Positions 1-7,201 of a DNA stretch of 14,148 bases are shown one piece after another. The DNA lies in the NCBI GenBank assembly GCA_029050385.1, contig JAIDMV010000082.1, forward strand, positions 1 through 14,148, written 5' to 3'. A program made the translations under genes and the position numbers. The first letter of the stretch is position 1, and every line of letters starts with the position of its first letter. This stretch comes from Anaeroplasmataceae bacterium (GTDB lineage Bacteria; Bacillota_I; Bacilli_A; Acholeplasmatales; Anaeroplasmataceae). Under the pieces are notes generated by a model that had not been told where the DNA came from, did not search any database, and worked only from the letters and a program-made list of their open reading frames with translations.

Positions 1-18
1 TGATGTGTATAAGAGACA
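1..18. other. Tn5/Nextera mosaic-end adapter remnant
   Basis: Bases 2-18 match 17 consecutive bases of the 19-bp Tn5 mosaic end used in Nextera tagmentation libraries; the bases at 1 and 19 differ. A 17-base exact match at the very edge of a contig is best explained by untrimmed adapter. Genomic sequence should be taken to start at about base 19. The match also extends the truncated sigma gene with codons that are not biological. Confidence 0.93.
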
Positions 19-563
19 TCCTTAACATTAGTCAATATTTTTTCGATTTTCTGTTTAATTTTTTTATACTTCATATAAACAGCTGCATACTTCATACCAT
101 GCTTTTCCGCAATTTCGGTAATCTTGACAGTATTCAAGATGCATTCATAGAATAAATCCTTCTCTATTTCGTTTTCAAACTTTAACTCACGAATAACAAT
201 TTCAACGATTGGAGACTTCGTGTAGCTTGTATTGAAAAAGGATTCTTTCTTGTAGTCTGTATAGCTTTCCTTTAATTTCAAACCATCTGATCTAAAAAGT
301 TTTAAATTTTTTCTACGTAAAAGCAGAAAAAAATAGGAATAAAACGAACACTTATATTTTTCTTGATATGTATGAATAGCTTGTTCTAAACACATCAAGC
401 CTTCTTGCATAAAGTCGGATAACATAACGCCCCTAACCTCTATGCTTTTCTTATAAATCTTATATATCAAATGCTCATATTTTTTATATAAGATACGATA
501 TGCCAAAAAGTTTCCTTCCTTAATCAAATAAATTAATTCATTATCATTTGCTTGTTGATACAT
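19..563 (-). CDS. Sigma-70 family (SigH-like) RNA polymerase sigma factor, 3' end cut by contig edge
   Basis: The minus-strand frame opens at ATG 563 and stays open to the contig edge, giving about 181 residues. Residues 49-90 resemble sigma region 2: an SDFMQEGL segment followed by a run ending in SFYSYFFLLLRRK, compare the DLIQEGLIGL...F.SY.Y pattern of sigma factors. Residues 145-175 form a helix-turn-helix (ITEIAEKHGMKYAAVYMKYK) like region 4, which reads the -35 element. SigH of Bacillus has about 218 residues, so little is probably missing. The start lies 6 bases after the rlmB stop, with AAGGA directly against the ATG, which suggests translational coupling. No earlier in-frame start exists because TAA precedes it. 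Position after rlmB matches sigH in Bacillota, although the protein is divergent and the sigH identity is inferred mainly from synteny. Confidence 0.75.
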
Positions 564-569
564 TCCTTA

Positions 570-1274
570 TTATCTTTTTAAAGCATATAAAACAATTCCT
601 GTGCTGACTGAAGCATTGAGACTATTGACATGTCCTACCATAGGAATAGACAATAAATAGTCTGTTTGTTTTACAAGAGTTTTACTCATTCCAAATCCTT
701 CTGATCCAATAATAACAGCAAGATTTAAACTCAAATCTACTTGAGAAACATCTGTATTTCCTTTGGCATCTGTACCACAAATCCAATAGCCTGCTTTTTT
801 TAAGCGTTCTACAAATACAGACAAACTATTTACGTATGCTATTTTAACATGCTCAATCGCTCCAGTAGAAACGTGAGCCACAGTTTCTGTAATAGAACAA
901 CTTCTGTTTTTAGGCAAAACAACAGCATCATAGCCAAAAGCATCAACACTTCTTAAAATGGCTCCTAAATTATGTGGATCCATTATGCCATCCAAAAGTA
1001 AAACTCTTTTTGGCGTCTGTGTAATATGATCTAAGATATCTTCCCCATAAATCATATAATCCTTATGATATGCGCCATACCCTTGATGACCCGTTCCAAA
1101 TAAAGTATCCATTTTCTGTTTTGATACAATAGTGTATTTTATTTTTTTATCTTTTAATACTTCTAAAAAAGCTGTATCTTTTTTTGATACTTCATCTAAT
1201 ATAAATACCTCTTGAAGTACTCCATTTGCACGTATTGCTTCACGAATACAGTTTTTGCCATATATTTTAATCAT
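570..1274 (-). CDS. rlmB: RlmB/TrmH-family 23S rRNA (guanosine-2'-O-) methyltransferase
   Basis: This is a 234-residue SPOUT-class methyltransferase, the usual length. The N-terminal 70 residues are the L30e-like substrate-binding domain and carry the family HQG motif (63-65). The C-terminal knot domain has motif 1 (DPHNLGAILRS, about 99-109, with Asn102 and Arg108), motif 2 (IIGSEGFGMS, 188-197) and motif 3 (NSLNASVSTG, 217-226). Together these bind S-adenosylmethionine and the target ribose. Family members methylate a guanosine of the 23S rRNA peptidyl-transferase region or, in some paralogues, tRNA. The ATG at 1274 has a GGTGAT ribosome binding site 4 bases upstream. It is first in a short unit with the sigma gene and follows its own extended -10 promoter. 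The canonical yacP (rae1) gene is absent between rlmB and the sigma gene. The family is certain; the exact rRNA site is not shown. Confidence 0.93.
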   Translation of the reverse strand: MIKIYGKNCIREAIRANGVLQEVFILDEVSKKDTAFLEVLKDKKIKYTIVSKQKMDTLFGTGHQGYGAYHKDYMIYGEDILDHITQTPKRVLLLDGIMDPHNLGAILRSVDAFGYDAVVLPKNRSCSITETVAHVSTGAIEHVKIAYVNSLSVFVERLKKAGYWICGTDAKGNTDVSQVDLSLNLAVIIGSEGFGMSKTLVKQTDYLLSIPMVGHVNSLNASVSTGIVLYALKR

Positions 1275-1302
1275 GATATCACCATTTGCTTTGTTAGTAG
1301 AT

Positions 1303-1311
1303 ATTATATCA
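1303..1311 (-). promoter_or_regulatory. Extended -10 promoter for rlmB and the sigma gene
   Basis: Read on the minus strand the site is TGATATAAT: a perfect TATAAT (1303-1308) with the TGn extension. No good -35 is seen; the expected place falls in the A/T tail of the preceding terminator. The spacing to the rlmB ATG at 1274 leaves a leader of about 20 bases. This separates rlmB transcription from the upstream ATPase unit. Confidence 0.7.
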
Positions 1312-1318
1312 AATAATC

Positions 1319-1359
1319 AAAAAAAATAAAATACCTCTATGCAACTTTAAGCATAGAGG
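1319..1359 (-). terminator. Intrinsic terminator after the ATPase/small-protein unit
   Basis: A perfect 9-bp stem, CCTCTATGC (1334-1342) with GCATAGAGG (1351-1359), encloses an 8-base loop. On the minus strand it is followed by a T-rich tail with eight consecutive T (1319-1326). Flanking A/T bases lengthen the stem. The hairpin lies 8 bases after the stop of the 51-residue gene and ends the long minus-strand unit. The plus-strand side is also T-rich but has no gene to terminate. Confidence 0.9.
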
Positions 1360-1367
1360 CTTTTATT

Positions 1368-1523
1368 TTAATTTTGATTGTATAAGTCATTTATATCAAC
1401 GGGAGCATTAACGAAGAATTCAGTTCCAAATTCATAATCATAGAACTCTTCTACTTTGACACATCGTTGAAGAAAGTAACTTGGTCTTCTTTCACGTTTG
1501 ATTTCATCAAAATCGTCTTGCAT
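1368..1523 (-). CDS. Small acidic hypothetical protein (51 aa)
   Basis: I do not recognise this protein. It is 51 residues, rich in Asp, Glu, Phe and Tyr, with one Cys, no membrane segment and no signal peptide, so it is probably cytosolic. The chosen start is ATG 1523, preceded by AAGGGTGAT at good spacing; the adjacent ATG at 1526 is too close to that site. The frame also opens at ATG 1565, three bases past the ATPase stop, but no ribosome binding site is there, and the 14 extra residues look unlike the acidic body. It is the last gene before the terminator, so it is co-transcribed with the ATPase. An accessory role to that pump is possible from position only. Confidence 0.6.
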   Translation of the reverse strand: MQDDFDEIKRERRPSYFLQRCVKVEEFYDYEFGTEFFVNAPVDINDLYNQN

Positions 1524-1568
1524 CATATCACCCTTAATAATATGCACAAGTTTCGACAAAATCATTCA

Positions 1569-4500
1569 TTAAAATTTAGATAATATCTTTTGTACAAAAG
1601 CAACTTGACGTTTAATCCAAGGTACTATAGCTTGTAATAAGCGCATTAGTGGGATAGATAGTAAGCACAACATCAATAAGAATATTTTCGCATGTATTGT
1701 TAATTCTTTAACAATACCACCCGTAGTTGTTGAAATACTATCTTGAGAAACACGATAATCTGTAGTAACTCCACCTATAACTAAATTGTAATCACTATCC
1801 ACTTTTAAAGTAGGTGCAGTTTTGAATGCGGATGTATTATATTTGAATGAAGTATAATATCCGTCAATTACACAATTTCCTGCTTCTGCAGTACTGATAT
1901 CTGGACAAATACTTGGATTAGATAGACGAACGTAAGTATTATATCCATTTGTTGGAATTGATGTTGTTAAATTATCTACAATATAATAAGAAGCATCATA
2001 AGGCACAACATTTATAGATACATCTTGATAATCCTCAAATATATCTTGAACATTGAAGTTAGATACTGGAATAGTCGTATCAATACCATTAATAGTTACA
2101 TATCCTTCTTTATCAAAAGAAATAGTTGGCATTTCTACTTTGTAAGTATTTGTAGATTGAGTACCATCAGTTAATATCGGAGCCAATTTCTTTCCATTCA
2201 CTAATAGTTCTTTAGTTATTTTATCAATCTTAAGCTCTATTTTATCTCTAGAGGTTAAACTTGTTCTATATGTTCTATTGGTATCAGCATCTGTACTATT
2301 TCTACTTGAATTTCTAGCAATAACTGTCAATTGATCATTTACTATTTCAATAGTTGGCATTAAGCAAACTTTAACATCTAATTTACGATTAGCACCATAT
2401 TTATTTGAAAAGTTATAATAGCTATCTGTTTCAGTCAAAGTACGCATTACATAGTTTCCATTAAACAATAGATATCCATTCTCATCTAAATCAAATTTTG
2501 ATTCTATCCCTTGCTCATATATGATATCTACATTTTCAATAGTATTCAAATTAGGATTTTGTTGTTGATAGAAAATACGTTTTCCACCTAAGACAATATT
2601 TCCATTAGCCAAGAAAGAAATTTCAGGGATAACTACTTCTTCACTATATAAGACTTCCTTTGTTTCGTCATCTTCTTTATAAGCAATGATACCATTTAAA
2701 GTATAATAGAATTTACCACCTTTTTGTACACACGCGATACTAATATTAGGTTCATTTGCATTCTTTATGAATCCATTCAAATATTTTCCATTAAACACAT
2801 ATGTATTCACACTACTTCTGCTAATTCCAGGGAATGAAGTATACACATCTTCTTTTATAGAGGAATTATAATATTGAGAGAAACCAACTAAAGGTCTAAA
2901 CTCTAAAAATTGTGGTAATAGGAAAGCAATAATTAAGAACGCTCCATAGCAACATGTACACAAGGTACGTCTTAATGTATTAAATGGTTTACATACCTTA
3001 AACAAAACCATCAAACAGGTATGTGTTGCTGCTATACCTATAATTGTTTGAATAGAAATAGTATCTAAATCTAGATTGCCAGATAAGCCAAAGATTAATA
3101 ACGATATAATCATAATCGTTAGAGCCCCTGGCAAGGCACCTTTCAAGATATTGGCAAGGAAGTTACCATCAACCTCTTTATTATTTGCTTCTAGAGCCAA
3201 GAAGAAGGATGGAATACCAATTGCAAACAAATCAATCATAATCAACTGGTTCGTTGAGATTGGATATGCTCCACCATTAATCATCGCCTGTATAGCAAGT
3301 AGTAAAGAGAAAATCGTTTTAGTTAAGAATAAGGATGCAACGTTTGTTACATTATTAATAACTCTTCTACCTTCAGATACAACCTTAGGCATAGAATCAA
3401 AATTAGAATCTAGTAAAACTAAGTGACTTACATTACGTGCTGCTTCACTACCTGATGCAATCGCAATAGAGCAGTCTGCTTCTCTTAACGCTAGAATATC
3501 GTTAACACCATCACCTGTCATAGCCACTTTTTTACCCTCATTCTTTAATGTAGTAACAAGTAGCTTCTTCTGAGAAGGAGAAACACGTCCAAATACTGTA
3601 TACTTTAAGGCTGCTCGTTCAACTTCTGCATCTGATAAGCCTTCTAAAGAAATATATTCATTTGCATTCTCTATTCCTGCACGCTCAGAAATCTTAGAAA
3701 CTGTTAATGGATCATCACCTGAAATTACGCGAACAGACACTCCACTCTCTTTAAAGTAATTAATTGTCTTAATCGCATCAGGTCTGATGTTATCCTCAAT
3801 TAAGATTAAGGATACAACCTCTGCAGTTGTATTTGGTAATTTATTATCTTGAATAGAACCATTAAAATGGGCTAAACATAACACACGATATCCTAAGCCA
3901 GCGTTCTTTTGAACTTCTTTTTGAACTTGAACAAATTGACTCTTTAAAACATATTCAGGAGCACCTAATGCAAAAGTACCCATCTTATCAAAGGTAACAG
4001 CATTAAATTTTCTTTGAGAACTAAAAGGAATTGTTTCTGTATATTTAATTCTTTTATTTAATCCAAATTCCTTTTGCAAGGCAACTGCTGTTAAGTTGCT
4101 TTCATTTAATGCATTCAGCATTGCAGAAACAATATTATTTGTTGTTAAGCCAAAGAAACTATTGTAGTCAATAACATTTTTTACACTCATTGTACCATCT
4201 GTTATTGTACCAGTCTTATCCAAACACAATACATTAATTCTTGCAAGCATCTCAATACAATATAATTCTTGAACTAATACATTCTTTTGAGATAGTTTGA
4301 TAACACCCACAAATAATGCTATAGAGGTTAACAACCATAATCCAGAAGGGATCATACCTATAATCGCTCCTGCAGTTTTTCTAACTGCAGTGACATATGC
4401 AATATTAGGATTGAAATATTGCAATAGGAATAATGTGATACCAGTTACAATAATCATAGGCGTCATACCACGGATAATCCATTTCAAAGATTTTAACAAA

Positions 4501-5453
4501 TCTGAATTAGGCTTACGATAAAGTTTTGCTTGATCAGAAAGCTTCTCAATATAATTATCCTTGCCCACCTTGTCAACACGAGCACGACAATTTCCTGAAA
4601 CCACGAAAGATCCAGAAAATAATAAATCTCCTGCTTTCTTAATTACAGCATTACTTTCTCCTGTTAATAAAGATTCATTTACTTCAACTGAACCACTTAC
4701 AACGATACTATCTGCACAAATTTGATTTCCTGATTCTAAAACAAGTAAATCATCTAAGACAACGTCACTAACGTTAATTTCTTGTTTAGACCCATTACGG
4801 ATTACAACAGCGCTAGGTGCGGATAATAAAGATAGCTTATCAATGGTATTTTTAGCTTTCAACTCTTGATAAATACCAATAACTGTATTGGCTGTAACAA
4901 TCACTAAAAATACTAAGTCTGTCCAAGCCTGTACTGTCATTAGCCAAATTGCAATAGAAAGAGTTAAAATATTAAAGAAGGTAAAGATATTAGAAAATAC
5001 AATCTTTTTTCTAGACTTAGTTGATCCTTTTTTAGTAGCATTGACTAAGTTATCCAAAACACGCTTTTCTACCACTTCATCTGGTAAACCTTGCGTAATA
5101 TCTGTGTCATATCTTTTGATATTCTCTGGATTTTTCTTTAATGCCTTGCGGTGTTTTTTAACCATCTTAGCATGTTGTTTTTCAGCAATTCTTTTTTCTT
5201 TCTTCTCACGTTTTTCACGTGCTTTTCGAACAGACTCGCTCTCGATTAGTTCTTCCCCAATGACCTTTGCTTCTTTTACAGATTCTCCAGACTCAACAGA
5301 ATCTAAAGTATCCACATGCTCTTCATTTTCACTTTGAACTTCATCGTTAAGAATTTCTTCATCTTCAAGCTCTTCAGTTTTTTCTTTTTTTGGCTTTGGT
5401 TCTTCTTTAACCTCGCGTTTACTGAAAATACTCTTGTCATCGAAAGTTGCCAT
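1569..5453 (-). CDS. P-type ATPase (CtpE-like cation pump family) with very large extracytoplasmic loop
   Basis: The protein has 1294 residues, against roughly 780-900 for related bacterial pumps. Catalytic elements are intact: the actuator TGES (264-267), TM4 ion-site motif PSGL (369-372), phosphorylation site DKTGT (Asp412), nucleotide-binding GAPE (497-500) and hinge TGDGVND (646-652). The IPSGL...LLTS stretch and the LVQELYCIEMLARI run before DKTGT resemble the CtpE-type group, whose Mycobacterium member is linked to calcium; the ion here is not shown. Membrane helices: about 155-172, 177-195, 325-346, 359-386, 703-723, 735-756, 770-790, 801-821, 832-850 and 1253-1275. Two features are odd. 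Residues 1-150 form a cytoplasmic tail, acidic (17-70) then strongly basic and probably helical (74-108). Residues 851-1252 form a huge loop between the last two helices. The start has an AGGAGG site 6 bases upstream that overlaps the mrnC stop. The gene continues the mrnC transcript. Confidence 0.9.
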   Translation of the reverse strand: MATFDDKSIFSKREVKEEPKPKKEKTEELEDEEILNDEVQSENEEHVDTLDSVESGESVKEAKVIGEELIESESVRKAREKREKKEKRIAEKQHAKMVKKHRKALKKNPENIKRYDTDITQGLPDEVVEKRVLDNLVNATKKGSTKSRKKIVFSNIFTFFNILTLSIAIWLMTVQAWTDLVFLVIVTANTVIGIYQELKAKNTIDKLSLLSAPSAVVIRNGSKQEINVSDVVLDDLLVLESGNQICADSIVVSGSVEVNESLLTGESNAVIKKAGDLLFSGSFVVSGNCRARVDKVGKDNYIEKLSDQAKLYRKPNSDLLKSLKWIIRGMTPMIIVTGITLFLLQYFNPNIAYVTAVRKTAGAIIGMIPSGLWLLTSIALFVGVIKLSQKNVLVQELYCIEMLARINVLCLDKTGTITDGTMSVKNVIDYNSFFGLTTNNIVSAMLNALNESNLTAVALQKEFGLNKRIKYTETIPFSSQRKFNAVTFDKMGTFALGAPEYVLKSQFVQVQKEVQKNAGLGYRVLCLAHFNGSIQDNKLPNTTAEVVSLILIEDNIRPDAIKTINYFKESGVSVRVISGDDPLTVSKISERAGIENANEYISLEGLSDAEVERAALKYTVFGRVSPSQKKLLVTTLKNEGKKVAMTGDGVNDILALREADCSIAIASGSEAARNVSHLVLLDSNFDSMPKVVSEGRRVINNVTNVASLFLTKTIFSLLLAIQAMINGGAYPISTNQLIMIDLFAIGIPSFFLALEANNKEVDGNFLANILKGALPGALTIMIISLLIFGLSGNLDLDTISIQTIIGIAATHTCLMVLFKVCKPFNTLRRTLCTCCYGAFLIIAFLLPQFLEFRPLVGFSQYYNSSIKEDVYTSFPGISRSSVNTYVFNGKYLNGFIKNANEPNISIACVQKGGKFYYTLNGIIAYKEDDETKEVLYSEEVVIPEISFLANGNIVLGGKRIFYQQQNPNLNTIENVDIIYEQGIESKFDLDENGYLLFNGNYVMRTLTETDSYYNFSNKYGANRKLDVKVCLMPTIEIVNDQLTVIARNSSRNSTDADTNRTYRTSLTSRDKIELKIDKITKELLVNGKKLAPILTDGTQSTNTYKVEMPTISFDKEGYVTINGIDTTIPVSNFNVQDIFEDYQDVSINVVPYDASYYIVDNLTTSIPTNGYNTYVRLSNPSICPDISTAEAGNCVIDGYYTSFKYNTSAFKTAPTLKVDSDYNLVIGGVTTDYRVSQDSISTTTGGIVKELTIHAKIFLLMLCLLSIPLMRLLQAIVPWIKRQVAFVQKILSKF
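1761..2741 (-). repeat. Seven degenerate beta-hairpin repeats encoded in the ATPase outer loop
   Basis: The loop between ATPase helices 9 and 10 repeats a pattern of about 18 residues, approximately P-[TE]-[IL]-x-[FVI]-x-x-x-G-x-[LIV]-x-[LIV]-[NG]-G. Copies by protein residue are 905-925 (weak), 943-960 (PEISFLANGNIVLGGKRI), 985-1002 (SKFDLDENGYLLFNGNYV), 1033-1047 (partial), 1072-1090, 1109-1126 (PTISFDKEGYVTINGIDT) and 1214-1231 (PTLKVDSDYNLVIGGVTT). Spacers are 20-90 residues and irregular. Similar PTI...DGYW.ING hairpins are common in bacterial surface proteins. The repeats are recognised at protein level only; no DNA-level tandem repeat is evident. Confidence 0.65.
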
Positions 5454-5463
5454 GGTCTACCTC

Positions 5464-5841
5464 CTAGTTCATTTTTAGAGAAATATCAATTAACTCCTCT
5501 AAACGTAATTTATCATTTTTCAAATACAGATACCCTAACAATGCTTCAAACCCTGTCGCATCTAGATAGTTTACCAAATCCACATTTTTTCGCTTAGTAT
5601 GAATGTGGGAATTTCTACCACGTTTGAATATGCTGAGTTCTGTTTCTGTCAAAATATTTTGTTCCAAATAATAATGGATTACATTCGCCTGTGCTAAAGC
5701 ATTGGTATAATAAGTCACTTTTTTATGTAACTCGTTTACCTTTGTAAATCCCAAAGATAATGCATATTTTCTGACATATAGTTCATAAATTGCATCACCT
5801 ATATAGGCTAAGGTTAATCCGTTATATAGATTGGCATCCAT
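5464..5841 (-). CDS. mrnC: Mini-ribonuclease 3 (MrnC)
   Basis: This 125-residue protein is a stand-alone RNase III catalytic domain without the double-stranded RNA-binding domain, as in Mini-III of Bacillus, which matures 23S rRNA ends. The signature LAYIGDAIYELYVR (11-24) includes catalytic Asp16. KRGRNS (73-78) and TGFEALLGYLYL (96-107, with Glu99) are the other family motifs. I chose ATG 5841, whose A is shared with the cysS stop codon (TAATG arrangement), because it gives the usual Mini-III N-terminus and implies translational coupling. The frame extends to a GTG at 5856 inside cysS, with no suitably placed ribosome binding site. The gene is followed 10 bases later by the ATPase start, whose AGGAGG overlaps the mrnC stop. 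Confidence 0.93.
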   Translation of the reverse strand: MDANLYNGLTLAYIGDAIYELYVRKYALSLGFTKVNELHKKVTYYTNALAQANVIHYYLEQNILTETELSIFKRGRNSHIHTKRKNVDLVNYLDATGFEALLGYLYLKNDKLRLEELIDISLKMN

Positions 5842-7169
5842 TATAGGATACCCCACTCCACAAGCTGTTTACGATAAATATCTGCAGCAGTAAAATCTTT
5901 ATTTTGTCTTGCTTCATTCCATTTCTCGTAGACTTCTAGCTGAGACAAATTCATTGGATTTACAAATAAATTAATTCCTAGAATATGTAAAATCTTATGC
6001 AAGGTATTCCACTTTCTAGAAGTTGTTTCTGTATTTTTACTTCGAATAGAAACATTTAATTCCTTTGTAATTCTCTCTATCAGCATCATAACATTTTGAA
6101 CATTAAAGTCTTGGTTCATATAGTCTTCAAATTCTTTCATATCTGCCTCATCTAAAGAATCCTCTTTGGTATGAGTCAATTGTAATTCATATAAACCTTG
6201 CTTATATGCACGTTGCCATTTGTCAAATACCTTCTCATATTGCTCAAATATATCTTGAGAATAAGAGAAATTATTACGATATGGTGTAAAAACTAATACC
6301 ATACGCATAATCATTCCACGTTTATTATTCTCCAAATCCTTCACATAAATAACGTTGTGCAAAGATTTAGACATTTTTTGTCCCTCAAATTCCAATCTAC
6401 CAACATGCATCCAGTATTTTGCTAAAGAATTATGGTAAAGAGCTTCATTTTGAGCAATTTCATTTTCATGATGTGGAAATTTCAAATCCATCCCACCACC
6501 ATGGATATCAATTTGATTGCCAAACAATTTATGATTCATTACAACACATTCTGTATGCCATCCTGGACGTCCCTCTCCAAAAGGAGACTTCCATTTGATG
6601 CCTACTTCGGTTTTTTTCCACAAAGAGAAATCCAAAGGATTTTCTTTCTTTTCATTTATTGTAATTCTAGCACCTTGCTCTAAATCTTCACTTACTTGAT
6701 TAGATAAGCATCCATAATTTTTTATTTTTTTAACACGGAAGAATACGTCTCCATCTACCTCATAAGCATATCCTTCTTTGATCAACTCTTCTATAAATGC
6801 TATCATCTCATCAATATATTCAGTAGCATGAGGTATAAAATCAGGTTTAGAGCTTCCTAATTTATCTACTGCTTCAAAATAGCATTGTTCATAAAAGCTT
6901 GCAACTTCTTTTTCTGTTTTATTTTCTGCAATTGCCTGATTTATGATTTTATCATCTACATCTGTGATATTTGAAGCATAATGAACTTCGTAGCCTAAAT
7001 ATGTTAGATAATTCTTCATCATATCATAGAAGACTACTGGTCGTGCATTACCAATATGGATATGGTTATACACAGTCGGACCACAGACATACATATTTAC
7101 TTTTCCAGGATGGATTGGTACAAATTCCTCTATTTGATTTGACAAGGAATTATATATCTTTAGTCCCAT
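5841..7169 (-). CDS. cysS: Cysteinyl-tRNA synthetase
   Basis: This class I aminoacyl-tRNA synthetase of 442 residues charges tRNA-Cys in the cytosol. The HIGH-type motif is HIHIGNARP (36-44) and the KMSKS loop is present (265-269). Zinc and substrate-site residues are visible as Cys29 in CGPTVYN, Cys208 in GWHTECVVM and His233/Glu237 in the HHENEIAQ region, after HGGGMDLKFP. The protein is slightly short of the common 460-470 because the C-terminal anticodon-binding part is compact, but it is complete. I chose ATG 7169: AGGAG lies 9 bases upstream, whereas for the ATG at 7178 that site would touch the codon. The upstream lipoprotein gene ends 32 bases before, with no terminator and no T-box leader, so cysS probably relies on read-through from the promoter at 8831-8859. 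Confidence 0.96.
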   Translation of the reverse strand: MGLKIYNSLSNQIEEFVPIHPGKVNMYVCGPTVYNHIHIGNARPVVFYDMMKNYLTYLGYEVHYASNITDVDDKIINQAIAENKTEKEVASFYEQCYFEAVDKLGSSKPDFIPHATEYIDEMIAFIEELIKEGYAYEVDGDVFFRVKKIKNYGCLSNQVSEDLEQGARITINEKKENPLDFSLWKKTEVGIKWKSPFGEGRPGWHTECVVMNHKLFGNQIDIHGGGMDLKFPHHENEIAQNEALYHNSLAKYWMHVGRLEFEGQKMSKSLHNVIYVKDLENNKRGMIMRMVLVFTPYRNNFSYSQDIFEQYEKVFDKWQRAYKQGLYELQLTHTKEDSLDEADMKEFEDYMNQDFNVQNVMMLIERITKELNVSIRSKNTETTSRKWNTLHKILHILGINLFVNPMNLSQLEVYEKWNEARQNKDFTAADIYRKQLVEWGIL

Positions 7170-7201
7170 TATCTTCATCTCCTATAATAAAATAGTTCCA
7201 A

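Noticed and set aside
3076..5337. Plus-strand open frames opposite the ATPase gene (for example 3076-3426, 4888-5337)
   Set aside because: They are antisense shadows of a gene with clear motifs; they show no ribosome binding sites and no family motifs of their own.
7170..7201. T-box or other leader regulating cysS
   Set aside because: Only 32 bases separate the lipoprotein stop from the cysS start, with no hairpin series or T-box core.
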